From: Lentzea nigeriaca
GTDB lineage: Bacteria; Actinomycetota; Actinomycetes; Mycobacteriales; Pseudonocardiaceae
Assembly: GCF_016907955.1 (NCBI RefSeq)
Contig: NZ_JAFBCX010000006.1
Coordinates: 186,001 to 250,000 of the forward strand
Length of the DNA stretch: 64,000 nt
Direction of reading: 5' to 3'
Below, piece by piece: positions 25,306-35,252 of the stretch. The notes under the pieces are model-generated. The model was not told where the DNA came from. It did no database searches and worked only from the letters and a program-made list of their open reading frames with translations. Within the stretch, counting starts at the first letter, position 1; each line of letters opens with the position of its first letter. A program made the translations under genes and the position numbers.

Positions 25306-27502
25306 AACCATCGAGATCTCGATCGGCGGCATGACCTGCGCCTCCTGCGCCGCGCGCATCGAGCGCAAGCTCAACAAGCTCGAAGGCGTCGAGGCATCGG
25401 TGAACTACGCGACGGAGAAGGCACGCGTCACGTTCCCCGGCGACCTGTCCCCCGCCGATCTCGTCAAGGTCGTCGAGGACACCGGTTACACCGCCGAACT
25501 CCCCCAGGCCGAGGAATCCCCGGCCGAAGAGGACGACCCGACGCGATCGTTGCGGCACAGGCTGATCACGTCCGTGGTGCTGTCGGTGCCGGTGATCGCG
25601 CTGGCGATGATCCCCGCGCTGCAGTTCACCTACTGGCAGTGGCTCTCGCTCGCACTCGCCGGGCCGGTCGTGGTGTGGGGCGCGTGGCCGTTCCACAAGG
25701 CGGCGTGGGCGAACCTGCGGCACGGCGCCGCCACCATGGACACGCTGATCTCCGTCGGTGTCGGCGCGGCGTTCCTGTGGTCGCTGTACGCGCTCTTCCT
25801 GGGCACCGCGGGCACACCGGGCATGACGCACGGCTTCTCGCTCACGATCGAGCGGATGTCGGGCAGCGGCAACATCTACTTCGAGGTCGCCGCGGGCGTC
25901 ACGACGTTCATCCTGGCGGGCCGCTACTTCGAGGCGCGGTCCAAGCGACGCGCCGGAGCGGCTTTGAAGGCGCTGCTCGAACTCGGCGCGAAGGACGTCG
26001 CCGTGCTGCGGGACGGCCGTGAGGTCCGCATCCCGACGGGAGATCTGCGCGTCGGCGACCGGTTCGTGGTGCGGCCGGGCGAGAAGATCGCCACCGACGG
26101 CGTGATCGAGGAAGGCAGCTCGGCCGTCGACGCCGGCATGCTCACCGGCGAGTCCGTACCCGTCGAGGTCGGCGTGGGTGACGCGGTGGTCGGCGCCACG
26201 GTCAACGCGGGCGGGCGGCTGGTCGTGCGGGCCACGCGAGTCGGCTCCGACACGCAGCTCGCGCAGATGGCTCGGTTGGTCGAAGAGGCGCAGAGCGGCA
26301 AGGCCGAGGTGCAGCGCCTTGCCGACCGGGTGTCGGCGGTGTTCGTGCCGATCGTGATCGCGCTCGCCGTCGGCACGCTGGGCTTCTGGCTCGGCACGGG
26401 CAACGGCGTGGGCGCGGCGTTCACGGCTGCGGTCGCGGTGCTGATCATCGCCTGCCCGTGCGCGCTGGGCCTGGCCACGCCGACCGCGTTGCTCGTCGGC
26501 ACAGGTCGTGGCGCCCAACTCGGCATCCTGATCAAGGGGCCGGAGGTCCTGGAGTCGACCCGCCGCGTCGACACGGTCGTGCTGGACAAGACGGGAACCG
26601 TGACCACGGGCCAGATGAGTCTCGTCCGCGTCCACACCGCTGAAGGTGAGGACGAGGAGGAGGTGCTGCGCCTGGCCGGTGCGCTGGAGCACGCTTCGGA
26701 ACACCCGATCGCGAAGGCCATCGCCAAGGCCGCGGGTGACGTCCCGGCGGTCGAGGACTTCCAGAACGTCGAGGGACTCGGCGTTCAGGGCGTGGTGGAC
26801 GGGCGCGCGGTGCTCGTCGGCCGGGAGAAGTTGCTGAACGAGTGGAGCGTCCGGCTCGACTCGGTGCTCACCGAGGCCAAGCAGGCAGCGGAGAACCAGG
26901 GCCGCACGGCGGTGCTGGTCGCGTGGGACGGCAAGGCGCGCGGCGTGCTCGTCGTCGCCGACACGGTGAAGCCCACGTCGAAGGAAGCGATCGAGGCTCT
27001 GCGCGGTCTGGGCCTGCGTCCGGTGCTGCTGACCGGCGACAACGAAGCCGCCGCTCGCACGGTGGCTCGCGAGGTGGGCATCGAGGAGGTCATCGCCGAG
27101 GTGCTGCCCGCGGACAAGGTCGACGTCGTGAAGCGCCTGCAGGACGACGGCCGCGTCGTGGCGATGGTCGGTGACGGCGTGAACGACGCCGCCGCGCTCG
27201 CCCAGGCCGACCTGGGCCTCGCGATGGGCACCGGCACGGACGTGGCGATCGAGGCCAGCGACCTGACGTTGGTGCGGGGCGACCTGCGGGCCGCCGTGGA
27301 CGCCATCCGGTTGTCGCGCAGGACACTGGCGACGATCAAGGGCAACCTGTTCTGGGCGTTCGCCTACAACGTCGCCGCGCTGCCGCTGGCCGCGCTCGGC
27401 CTGCTCAACCCGATGATCGCGGGCGCCGCGATGGCGTTCTCGTCGGTGTTCGTGGTGAGCAACAGCCTGCGGCTGCGCGGTTTCCGCAGCGTCAGCGGCT
27501 GA
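25295..27502 (+). CDS. copA: CopA, Cu(I)-exporting P1B-type ATPase
   Basis: A 735-residue copper efflux pump. One N-terminal HMA domain has GGMTCASC (C15, C18). The metal-binding CPC motif in helix 6 is at C387-P388-C389; the phosphorylated aspartate is D431 in VLDKTGTVT. The SEHPIAKAI (HP) motif and [10 protein letters not shown] hinge follow. The C-terminal helices carry the YN and MAFSS signatures of the Cu(I) subgroup. It is the last gene of the csoR operon and is followed by a strong hairpin. Confidence 0.96.
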   Translation: MATETIEISIGGMTCASCAARIERKLNKLEGVEASVNYATEKARVTFPGDLSPADLVKVVEDTGYTAELPQAEESPAEEDDPTRSLRHRLITSVVLSVPVIALAMIPALQFTYWQWLSLALAGPVVVWGAWPFHKAAWANLRHGAATMDTLISVGVGAAFLWSLYALFLGTAGTPGMTHGFSLTIERMSGSGNIYFEVAAGVTTFILAGRYFEARSKRRAGAALKALLELGAKDVAVLRDGREVRIPTGDLRVGDRFVVRPGEKIATDGVIEEGSSAVDAGMLTGESVPVEVGVGDAVVGATVNAGGRLVVRATRVGSDTQLAQMARLVEEAQSGKAEVQRLADRVSAVFVPIVIALAVGTLGFWLGTGNGVGAAFTAAVAVLIIACPCALGLATPTALLVGTGRGAQLGILIKGPEVLESTRRVDTVVLDKTGTVTTGQMSLVRVHTAEGEDEEEVLRLAGALEHASEHPIAKAIAKAAGDVPAVEDFQNVEGLGVQGVVDGRAVLVGREKLLNEWSVRLDSVLTEAKQAAENQGRTAVLVAWDGKARGVLVVADTVKPTSKEAIEALRGLGLRPVLLTGDNEAAARTVAREVGIEEVIAEVLPADKVDVVKRLQDDGRVVAMVGDGVNDAAALAQADLGLAMGTGTDVAIEASDLTLVRGDLRAAVDAIRLSRRTLATIKGNLFWAFAYNVAALPLAALGLLNPMIAGAAMAFSSVFVVSNSLRLRGFRSVSG

Positions 27503-27518
27503 TCCACCTCACACGGAA

Positions 27519-27552
27519 GCAGCGTCCTCGGCCGGCCGGTCGAGGACGCTGC
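27519..27552. terminator. hairpin terminator after copA
   Basis: A perfect 12-base inverted repeat, GCAGCGTCCTCG at 27519-27530 and its complement at 27541-27552, with a 10-base loop. It begins 17 bases after the copA stop. Confidence 0.85.
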
Positions 27553-27613
27553 CCGTGAGGCCGTTCGGGACCGATGGCGGAACGCGGCCGACCGAGTGGA
27601 AACGAGCAACCCG

Positions 27614-28153
27614 ATGGCCGTCCTGTCCCGTCTGTCAACCATGAGCCTTCTTCCACGCATGGCCGCAGTCATCGTGCTGACCGCGGCCGGCGTGCTGACC
27701 GGCTTCGCTCCCGCCGTCCAGGCGTCCTGCGCACAACCACCGCACGAGTCGCCCTACGTGTTCACCGGCACCGTCGAGTCGACCGAACGCAACGGCCTCG
27801 TCGCCCACGTCCGCACGGACGCCGGGCCGCAGGTCGAGGTGATCGGCACTCCCGCCGAGACCGGTGCGTCGACGGTTGACCGGACCTACACCACCGGCCT
27901 GCGGTACGAGTTCCACCCGCTCAACTCTTCGAGCCCGTACCAGGACAACAACTGCACCCGCACGCACGTGATCGATTCCCCGCCACCGGCCAGTTCCTCC
28001 GCACCCCCACCCACGTCGTCCGCTTCGGGTTCGAGCGGCACGCGCACCGCGGCCGGGATCGGTGCGGCAGGTGCCCTTCTCGGCGCGGTGACGCTCGGAC
28101 TGTGGCTCTGGCGGCGCAATCGGAGGAACGGTCACCGCGCCGAGGCACGGTGA
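27614..28153 (+). CDS. secreted or surface-anchored protein of unknown function
   Basis: A protein of about 179 residues. A signal peptide (MAAVIVLTAAGVLTGFAPAV to QAS) leads to a small domain of about 75 residues with two cysteines (ASCAQPP; DNNCTRTH). A Pro/Ser/Thr-rich linker (residues 121-140), a C-terminal membrane helix and a basic tail follow, the layout of a wall-spanning anchored protein. The start is uncertain: ATG 27614 is listed, ATG 27641 gives the shortest good signal peptide. Family not recognised. Confidence 0.75.
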   Translation: MAVLSRLSTMSLLPRMAAVIVLTAAGVLTGFAPAVQASCAQPPHESPYVFTGTVESTERNGLVAHVRTDAGPQVEVIGTPAETGASTVDRTYTTGLRYEFHPLNSSSPYQDNNCTRTHVIDSPPPASSSAPPPTSSASGSSGTRTAAGIGAAGALLGAVTLGLWLWRRNRRNGHRAEAR

Positions 28154-28164
28154 CCGAACGTCAG

Positions 28165-28193
28165 TTGCCGGAGGTGAAAGCTCCGACCGGCAA
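28165..28193. terminator. hairpin after the anchored-protein gene
   Basis: Arms TTGCCGG (28165-28171) and CCGGCAA (28187-28193) enclose a smaller GGAG/CTCC stem. Located 12 bases after a stop codon; a probable terminator. Confidence 0.55.
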
Positions 28194-28281
28194 TGTTCAC
28201 GTTCACATTGCTGTCTTGATACGCGTCGAATATGCATCGAAATACCCTGGCGGACAGCGGCTAAATGTCTAGCAAGATTTC

Positions 28282-28293
28282 GTTAGCGTTAAC
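28282..28293. promoter_or_regulatory. possible LacI-family operator upstream of the fucosidase
   Basis: GTTAGCGTTAAC is an imperfect palindrome with a central CG, the shape of many LacI-family sugar-repressor sites. It lies 48 bases upstream of the GH29 start. No LacI gene is in the window, so this rests on form and position alone. Confidence 0.35.
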
Positions 28294-28340
28294 ATCGGCA
28301 TCGTTCTCATCGGACCCGCCCTGCCCGTCAGGAGACCACG

Positions 28341-30602
28341 ATGACCCACCCTGCTGACAATCCCCTGTCCCGACGCCATTTCGGCCTCCTCGCGGCGGGA
28401 GGCCTGGCCGCCGCTGCGCTGCCGCGATCGGTCGCCGCCGCATCCGGCAGCGACAGCTACGAGCCCACGTGGCCGTCGATCGACCGCCACCTGGCCGCCC
28501 CGGAGTGGTTCCAGGACGCCAAGTTCGGGATCTACTGGCACTGGGGTGCCTTCACCACGCCGGAGTTCGGCAACGAGTGGTACGGCCGGAACATGTACCA
28601 GGCCGGCAGCAACGAGAACAAACACCACACGGCGACCTACGGCGACCCCTCGGTCTGGGGCTACGACAAGTTCATCGACGGCGGGACCGACACCGCGGGC
28701 AACCGCGTCCAGTTCGCGCCGAAACTCGTGTCGCAGGGCGGGAAGTTCGACCCGGACGAGTGGCTGCGGCTCGTCAAGGACTCCGGTGCGAAGTTCGCCG
28801 GTCCGGTGGCCGAGCACCACGACGGCTTCTCCATGTGGGACAGCAGGGTCAACGAGTGGAACTCGGTGGCGCGGGGGCCGAGGCTCGATCTGCTCGACCT
28901 GTTCGCCAAAGCGGTCCGCGCCCAGGGCCTCAAACTGCTCGTGTCCATGCACCACGCGTACAACTACAACGGCTTCTACGACTACGCCCCGCGCCAGACG
29001 GATCCGAGTCTGCGCAAGCTCTACGGGCAGCTGCCGCGCGCCGAGGAGGACGCGTTGTGGCTCGCCAAGCTGAAGGAGGTGGTCGACCGGGCCAAGCCCG
29101 ACATCCTCTGGCAGGACTTCTCGTTGAACTCACCGGGTTCCTGCCTGAACGACGGTCCCTGCGCGGTCGGTGAACAGCAACGGCTGGAGTTCCTCGCCTA
29201 CTACTACAACCGGGCTGAGACGTGGGGCAAGGACGTCGTCGCCACGTACAAGCACTTCGACACGGGCTTCACCAACAAGGGCCAGGTCGAGGACTACGAA
29301 CGCGGCGGGCCAGCGGACATCGTCACGCCCTACTGGCTCACCGACGACGCGATCAGCAGCAGCAGTTGGAGCTACACCAAGGGAATCGGCTACTACTCCA
29401 GCACACAGATGATCCACGCGCTGATCGACCGGGTCAGCAAGGGCGGCAACATGCTGCTCAACATCTCCCCGACGCTCGAGGGAATCATCCCCGACGGCCA
29501 GCGTGCGGTGCTCGCCGACATCGGCACCTATCTGCGGCGGCACGGCGAGTCGATCTACGCCACCCGCTCGTGGTCGTTCTACGGCGAGGGCCCGACCAAG
29601 ATGGGCGGCGGCTCGTTCGTCGCCCCGCTGGTGGGCACCGCCAAGGACATCCGGTTCACCCGTGACAAGGCGAGCCGCGTGCTCTACGCGACGGTGCTCG
29701 CCTGGCCCGGCACGACGCTGAACATCACCACGTTGTCCAGCAGGAGGACAGTCCTCAGTGGACTGCGCAGCGTCGAGCTGCTCGGCGCGCCGAACCCGTT
29801 GCCGTACAGCCAGGACCAGAACGGCCTCCGCGTCACGCTGCCGGCGACCGCGCCCTACAGCTCACCGGCGTACGTGGTGAAGCTGACCTTCGCCGACAAG
29901 ATCCCGTTCGTCGGGCCGGAATCCGGTGCCGGGGTGTTCGCCGACCCCGACTACCGCGGAACGAACGCCGGCCTCACCGTGGGCAGCTACACCGCCACCC
30001 AGCTCCAGTCGAGGAGCCTCGCACCGAGGACCATCTCCTCGCTCTGGCCGGCGGAGGGCTACGAGGTCTTCGGCTATCCCGAGGACGGCTTCACCGGCAC
30101 CCCGGTGCGGTTCGCCACTCCCAGCCCGGACCTGCGCACGAACGGGTTCGACGACCGGATCGTCTCGCTGCGGGTGCGGTTCGACCCCGCGAGGTGGTTC
30201 CGGATCATCAACGTCACCAACGGTCTCGCCATGGACGGCGGCGGAAACGTCGCAGCCGGCAGCAACCTGAAGATCTGGACCCCTGACGGCAGCACGAACC
30301 TGCAGTTCCGGGTGGAGGAGACCGGTGACGGCTTCGTCAAGCTGACCAACCGCACCAACGGTCTGGTCATCGACGGCGCGGGTGCCACCCAGCAGGGCGC
30401 GAAGCCCGTGCAGTCCACCTACACCGGAGCCACGAGCCAGCAGTGGGCCATCACGGACAAGGGACACAACTTCTTCGTGATCGCCAACCGCGCGACCGGC
30501 CTGGTGCTGGACGGCGGCGGCAAGGTCGACTCGGGTTCGCCGCTCAAGGTGTGGACCGACGACGGAAGTTCCAACCTGCGCTGGCAGTTCTTCGCGGTGT
30601 GA
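28341..30602 (+). CDS. secreted GH29 alpha-L-fucosidase with lectin-type C-terminus
   Basis: A 753-residue exported glycosidase. The Tat signal is RRHFGLLAAGGLAAAALP. The GH29 barrel spans roughly residues 40-400: WFQDAKFGIYWHWG, AEHHDGFSMWDS and the probable nucleophile D259 in PDILWQDFS. A beta-sandwich segment follows, then a beta/gamma-crystallin-like piece (around residues 530-610) and a ricin-type carbohydrate-binding domain (residues 615-753) with three repeats containing LAMDGGG, LVIDGAG and LVLDGGG. It probably releases fucose from polysaccharide or glycoprotein. AGGAGA precedes the ATG. Confidence 0.9.
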   Translation: MTHPADNPLSRRHFGLLAAGGLAAAALPRSVAAASGSDSYEPTWPSIDRHLAAPEWFQDAKFGIYWHWGAFTTPEFGNEWYGRNMYQAGSNENKHHTATYGDPSVWGYDKFIDGGTDTAGNRVQFAPKLVSQGGKFDPDEWLRLVKDSGAKFAGPVAEHHDGFSMWDSRVNEWNSVARGPRLDLLDLFAKAVRAQGLKLLVSMHHAYNYNGFYDYAPRQTDPSLRKLYGQLPRAEEDALWLAKLKEVVDRAKPDILWQDFSLNSPGSCLNDGPCAVGEQQRLEFLAYYYNRAETWGKDVVATYKHFDTGFTNKGQVEDYERGGPADIVTPYWLTDDAISSSSWSYTKGIGYYSSTQMIHALIDRVSKGGNMLLNISPTLEGIIPDGQRAVLADIGTYLRRHGESIYATRSWSFYGEGPTKMGGGSFVAPLVGTAKDIRFTRDKASRVLYATVLAWPGTTLNITTLSSRRTVLSGLRSVELLGAPNPLPYSQDQNGLRVTLPATAPYSSPAYVVKLTFADKIPFVGPESGAGVFADPDYRGTNAGLTVGSYTATQLQSRSLAPRTISSLWPAEGYEVFGYPEDGFTGTPVRFATPSPDLRTNGFDDRIVSLRVRFDPARWFRIINVTNGLAMDGGGNVAAGSNLKIWTPDGSTNLQFRVEETGDGFVKLTNRTNGLVIDGAGATQQGAKPVQSTYTGATSQQWAITDKGHNFFVIANRATGLVLDGGGKVDSGSPLKVWTDDGSSNLRWQFFAV

Positions 30603-30606
30603 CGAG

Positions 30607-30638
30607 GGAGGAGCAGGCCGAGTCCGGCCTGCTCCTCC
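30607..30638. terminator. bidirectional terminator between converging genes
   Basis: An exact 14-base inverted repeat (30607-30620, 30625-30638) with a 4-base AGTC loop fills the gap between the fucosidase and subtilisin stop codons. Confidence 0.85.
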
Positions 30639-30647
30639 TCTCCGCGA

Positions 30648-33600
30648 CTAGGACTTCAGGCGATAAGCGCGAAGAACCGTTTGGTCGACGGTGTTCCCGT
30701 CACTGTCCCGAGCGGTCACGCGCAACGACACGAAGCCGCCCGCCTTCCCACCCGCGGGAACGACACCGGTGACCGGCACCCAGGTCACACCGTCGTCGAA
30801 CGACGCGTAGGCGCGCAGATCACGCACGACTGCCTTCCCCGCTCCCGCCTGCCGTGCCGCGGTGAACTTCACCGGCATCGGCACGCCTGCCTTCCAGCTG
30901 TTGCGCAGGTCGAGCGGCAGCGCGTACCCGACCTCCAGCAACGGCAGCTTGCCGTCGGCCGCCGACGTGAACTCCCACGTGGTGCGGACCTCGTTCGACA
31001 GGGCGACGAAGTCCCGCGTCGCGTGCAGGTCCAGCGTGAACCGGCCGTCCCTCTGCGGTGCGTAGAACCTGCTGTCGTAGAGGAAATCCGTTCCGAGCGA
31101 GACGCCGTCGCGCTTGAGCTCCATGGTGAGGCTGCTGTTGCGCACCCTGCCCTCCACCGCCGTGGCGGTGCCGAACGGGGAGACGTTCGCCTGGACGTAC
31201 GGGAACTGGCGGGACACGCCGCCGCCGTGCGGCCACGGTGCGTCCGCCCTGCCGAGCCTCGGTGCTGCGACACCAAGCAGCGGCGAGCGCTCGTACCGGC
31301 GGCCTGGCTCGAGCTTCTCGATGCGCAGGTTCGCCCACGAGTGCGTGAGCGGGTCGACCTCGAAGCCGCTGAACCGGCCGACCGCGCCCTCGTTGTACCA
31401 GCTGCCCGCCGAGAAGTGCTCGACACGGGTGACCGGCGATCCGAGCGGCTCCTCGATGAAGAGGTCGGGGTTCGGCACGCCGTCGACGACCGGGTAGTTC
31501 CGCGTGGTCACGACGTTGTCGGCACCGGCGGTGTGGTAGCGCGCCTTCACCTCGGCGAGCGCGGAACGCTTGACGGGATAGGTCTTTCCGGCCGGCACCG
31601 CGCCCTTCTCGCCCCGGTGCACGGTGTACGACACCGGTGACGTCGGCTGCGCGCGCAACGTCAGCTTCGCTGGCACCTGCGCCGCGAGGTGTTCGGGCAC
31701 CATGATCACCGGCAGTTCGGTGGGTTCCCAGAACACCATCGGTTCCGGGCCCACCCACAGCACACCGGCCGCGCCTGCCGCCTTCAGCTGCCTGGCCACG
31801 ATGAACGCCTGCTCGTCGGCGGGCCGTACCAGCACCATCTTGCCGCGCATGTCGGCACTGCCGCGTTCCACGACGTCATAGGTGTGGTCACCCTGCGGCA
31901 GCTCGGGGCTGTCGGCGAAGTAGTTCACCGGGATCCCGCCGACGACCGAGATCCTCGGCTGCGCGGCGACGGCGACGGTGTCGTAGGCGAGCTCCGGCAG
32001 CGGCTCGCCGAACGAGAGGCCGTAGACCGGCACGCGTCCGTCGATTTTGGACCAGACGGAGTCGCGGAAGGCCGGGTTCACCGGCACCCTGATGGTGGTC
32101 AGCCGGTACAGCGGAGTCACGCGGGCGTCGTCCACGTCGAACGCGATCTGCTTGCCCTGCCGCAGATCCAGGTGCACGGCGACGTCCGACTTGGCCGACA
32201 CCTTGCCCGCCACGTCGGTCACCGACTTCGGCGCGTACCACGTGCGGCTCTGCGTTCCTTCCGCGAACCGCGCCAGCACGGCGTAGTCGCCGACCGGCAG
32301 CCGCGTGGTCAGGGAGCCGTCCTGGCCGAGCTCGAGCACCGACGAGTTCTTCGTGGCCAGGTCGACCAGCACGACCCAGCCGTTCGTCACGGGCTGGCCG
32401 TCACGTCCGGTGACCCGCACCGAGAACCCGTGCCGTTCCGGCTCCACCGCGCCGCCGGCCGACGTGGTCAGCTCGACACCGGCGGCGCTCGCCCGCAGGC
32501 GTCCGCTGAACGCGCCGAGGCCCTTGCCTGGATCCAGCACGACGTCGACCGGGGCCGACCCGTGCGCGGGCACGACGACCGACGGCGCCACGGTGAAGCG
32601 GTCGCCCAGATCATGGTGCAGCGCAAGAGAGACAGGCTGATCGCCGTCGTTGCGGTAGGTGATCGTCTTCGTGACAGGCCCGGTGTGCGGCCACATCACC
32701 AGTCCGAACGACAGGCTGCCCGTCTCCGCCCACACCTGCTGCGTCACCGCGCGGCCCACGTTCAGCAGGCCGGTGCCACCTTCGTCGGGCGAGTACGTGA
32801 ACGCGAACGGCTTCGCCGTCGACATCAGCCGCGCCTTCAGCTCCGCCGCCGTGATGGAGGGGTTGCGCTGCACCAGGATCGCCGCCGCACCCGCCACATG
32901 CGGGGTCGCCATCGACGTGCCGGACAGCCGCGCGTGCAGGTCGTCGACGGCCGCGTCCGGGAGCGTGCCGGCCGCTCGTGCCGCCACGATCTCCTCACCC
33001 GGTGCCGCGATGTCCGGCTTCATCGCCAGGTCGCCGAAGCGCGGGCCGCGTGACGAGGACTCGTGGACCTCGCCCTGCTTGGTCGCGTTCGCCACCGCCA
33101 GCGCGGCGTCGGCCGCCGCGGGGGTGCTGACCTTCTGGATGCCGCCGTAGTTGCCCGCCGCGATCACGAACAGCGCGCCCGTCTCGGCGGTGAGCTGGTT
33201 CACCTTGAGCGACAACGGGTCCGTGCCGTCGCTCTGCAGGCCGCCGAGGCTCATGTTGACGACCTTGGCGCCGACCTCGCGCGTCGCCCACTCCATGCCC
33301 GCGATGATCGCGCTCTCGGTGCAGCCCTCGCTCTCGCACACCCGGCCGACCGCGAGCTTCGCGCCCTTGGCCACACCGCGGTACTTCTCACCGCGTCCGG
33401 CGATCGTGGACGCGACGTGCGTGCCGTGCCCGACGTTGTCCTGGACGCCCTGCCCGGAGAAGTCCTTCGCGACCGCGACGACGTCCTTCAGCTCGGGATG
33501 CTGCTGGTCGTAGCCGCTGTCGAGCACCGCGACCGTGACGCCGGTCCCGTCGAACCCCGCCTGCCACGCGGCCGGCGCGCCGACCATCGGCACGCTCTGG

Positions 33601-34082
33601 TCCAGCGAGACGCGCGCTTTGCCGTCGAGCCACAGCTTTCCGGCGCTGCGGGCAGTCACGCCGCGCTGGTTCCATTGCTGCGCGGCATCTTTCTTCTGCA
33701 CTGCACCCGCCGCACGGAAACCGCTGTTCAGCAACGGAATCCGGTCGATCTTGTCGTCGGTGTAGCCGTACGAGTGCAGCGCGGTCACGTCGAAGAACCG
33801 CTTGTCGATGCGATCCTGCGTCACAGCGCCAACAGCGTCCGCGGGCACCACGTACTGGTGTCCGTTCTGGACGTACTGGGCGAACGTCATTCCCGGTCGG
33901 CCCTCGACCCGGAGCAGCTCGCCCTTCTCGTTCACCACGACCTCGTCACCGCTGATCAGCGTGATGGCCTTGCTCGGTTCCGCACCGGCCCCAGTGGTTC
34001 CCGGTTCCGCCTGTGCGGTCGCCGGAGGGCTGAGCAGCCCGGCGGCCAGCACGGCGACCGTCACACAGCGTGCTGTGCGCAC
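30648..34082 (-). CDS. large secreted subtilisin-like (S8) serine protease
   Basis: A 1144-residue exported protease. A signal peptide covers residues 1-25; a propeptide region extends to about 165. The catalytic triad is D188 (VAVLDSG), H219 (NVGHGTHVAS) and S390 (SGTSMATPHVAG), with oxyanion N311. About 700 further residues hold beta-rich domains, including a PA-type insert (ADEQAFIVARQLKAAGAAGV). The GTG start has GGGAGGA upstream. Length and domain order match large actinomycete S8 proteases. It is monocistronic and ends at a shared terminator. Confidence 0.93.
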   Translation of the reverse strand: MRTARCVTVAVLAAGLLSPPATAQAEPGTTGAGAEPSKAITLISGDEVVVNEKGELLRVEGRPGMTFAQYVQNGHQYVVPADAVGAVTQDRIDKRFFDVTALHSYGYTDDKIDRIPLLNSGFRAAGAVQKKDAAQQWNQRGVTARSAGKLWLDGKARVSLDQSVPMVGAPAAWQAGFDGTGVTVAVLDSGYDQQHPELKDVVAVAKDFSGQGVQDNVGHGTHVASTIAGRGEKYRGVAKGAKLAVGRVCESEGCTESAIIAGMEWATREVGAKVVNMSLGGLQSDGTDPLSLKVNQLTAETGALFVIAAGNYGGIQKVSTPAAADAALAVANATKQGEVHESSSRGPRFGDLAMKPDIAAPGEEIVAARAAGTLPDAAVDDLHARLSGTSMATPHVAGAAAILVQRNPSITAAELKARLMSTAKPFAFTYSPDEGGTGLLNVGRAVTQQVWAETGSLSFGLVMWPHTGPVTKTITYRNDGDQPVSLALHHDLGDRFTVAPSVVVPAHGSAPVDVVLDPGKGLGAFSGRLRASAAGVELTTSAGGAVEPERHGFSVRVTGRDGQPVTNGWVVLVDLATKNSSVLELGQDGSLTTRLPVGDYAVLARFAEGTQSRTWYAPKSVTDVAGKVSAKSDVAVHLDLRQGKQIAFDVDDARVTPLYRLTTIRVPVNPAFRDSVWSKIDGRVPVYGLSFGEPLPELAYDTVAVAAQPRISVVGGIPVNYFADSPELPQGDHTYDVVERGSADMRGKMVLVRPADEQAFIVARQLKAAGAAGVLWVGPEPMVFWEPTELPVIMVPEHLAAQVPAKLTLRAQPTSPVSYTVHRGEKGAVPAGKTYPVKRSALAEVKARYHTAGADNVVTTRNYPVVDGVPNPDLFIEEPLGSPVTRVEHFSAGSWYNEGAVGRFSGFEVDPLTHSWANLRIEKLEPGRRYERSPLLGVAAPRLGRADAPWPHGGGVSRQFPYVQANVSPFGTATAVEGRVRNSSLTMELKRDGVSLGTDFLYDSRFYAPQRDGRFTLDLHATRDFVALSNEVRTTWEFTSAADGKLPLLEVGYALPLDLRNSWKAGVPMPVKFTAARQAGAGKAVVRDLRAYASFDDGVTWVPVTGVVPAGGKAGGFVSLRVTARDSDGNTVDQTVLRAYRLKS

Positions 34083-34493
34083 GTGTCCTCCCAGTGTGAA
34101 TGAGACGGTGTCAACCGCTCACTCCCCCAAAACCGGAACGACGCCGAACAGGTTGCATGTGATCAACAGTCAATGTCCGAAACTGGACAAAGCCCGCCCA
34201 AAATGCTCGTCCCCCGACACACGGCGCTGGTTTCCTCGAAGCAGACCGAACTGGGGGAACTTCAGTCGGCTGCGGAGCCCGTCTCGCAGCAGCGAGCCAA
34301 CCCGATTCGATGCTGGCTTTCCTGCCCGCCGGCGCCACGACACGCCCGCGGAGGCCGACGTGCTCAACCCAACGAGGGCTTCACCGGGATCGAGGACTCC
34401 CTCAACCGCACCGCGTGGGCCTACACCCGAGGCGGCAACTGACGGTCCGATTCCCGCCAGAACCCGCGCGAGGATTCCGCCAGGCTTGTCCAC
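34083..34493. other. gene-free interval between protease and SDR
   Basis: About 410 bases hold only short overlapping frames with no family resemblance. It must contain the divergent promoters of the protease (minus) and dehydrogenase (plus). I see no clear repeat, hairpin or conserved coding trace. Confidence 0.5.
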
Positions 34494-35195
34494 ATGGGAT
34501 CACTTGACGGAAAAGCAGCCCTGATCACCGGCGGCACCAGGGGAATCGGGGCTGCTGTGGCGGCCAAACTCGCCGCACTCGGCGCGCGGGTGGCAGTGAC
34601 GTACCAGAACACCAAGCCGGACAACGGGTTCGGGATCCAGGCGGACAGCGCCGACCCGGAAGCCGTTGTGGCGGCGGTGGACGAGGCCGCCGCGGAGTTC
34701 GGGCGGCTCGACATCCTCGTGAACAACGCGGGTGTGTTCCAGGTGGGACCGTTGGAAGAACTCGGACTGGAGGAGTTCGACCACACGATGGCGGTCAACG
34801 TGCGCGCGCCGTTCCTCGCGTCACGAGCGGCTGCGCGGCACATGCGCGAGGGCGGGCGCATCATCAGTATCGGCAGCAATGTCGCCGTGTACGCACCGTT
34901 TCCCGGCTTCGCGCTGTACTCCGCCAGCAAGACGGCGCTCATCGGCATGACGAAGGGCCTCGCCCGTGAACTGGGGCCGCGGGGCATCACGGCGAACGTC
35001 GTCAACCCCGGTCCCACCAACACGGACATGAACCCGGAGGACGGGCCGATGGCGGAGACGATCAGCGGGCTGACCGCGCTGGGACGCTACGGCCAGCCGG
35101 TGGAGATCGCCGAACTCGTCGCGGCACTGGCCGGTGCTGCCGGTGCGTACGTCACCGGTGCCAGCATCAACGCCGACGGTGGCTTCACCGTGTAG
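34494..35195 (+). CDS. short-chain dehydrogenase/reductase
   Basis: A 233-residue classical SDR. The cofactor motif is TGGTRGIG (residues 13-20), with NNAG, the active-site serine in IISIGSN and YSASK tyrosine and lysine. The ending GASINADGGFTV is typical. It resembles 3-oxoacyl-ACP reductase-like enzymes; the substrate is unknown. A terminator separates it from the converging P450 gene. Confidence 0.93.
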   Translation: MGSLDGKAALITGGTRGIGAAVAAKLAALGARVAVTYQNTKPDNGFGIQADSADPEAVVAAVDEAAAEFGRLDILVNNAGVFQVGPLEELGLEEFDHTMAVNVRAPFLASRAAARHMREGGRIISIGSNVAVYAPFPGFALYSASKTALIGMTKGLARELGPRGITANVVNPGPTNTDMNPEDGPMAETISGLTALGRYGQPVEIAELVAALAGAAGAYVTGASINADGGFTV

Positions 35196-35218
35196 CTCAA
35201 AGCAGGTCCGAAGCCGCA

Positions 35219-35249
35219 GAGGCCGGGTGCCCGCGGTGCACCCGGCCTC
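35219..35249. terminator. bidirectional terminator between SDR and P450 genes
   Basis: A perfect 12-base inverted repeat, GAGGCCGGGTGC and its complement, with a 7-base loop, between converging stop codons. Confidence 0.85.
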
Positions 35250-35252
35250 GCG

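Noticed and set aside
25229..26704. 491-codon minus-strand frame across copA
   Set aside because: Antisense shadow; copA carries all P-type ATPase motifs in the plus frame.
34170..34493. Small open frames on both strands between the protease and SDR genes
   Set aside because: No family resemblance and overlapping frames of equal quality; probably non-coding.
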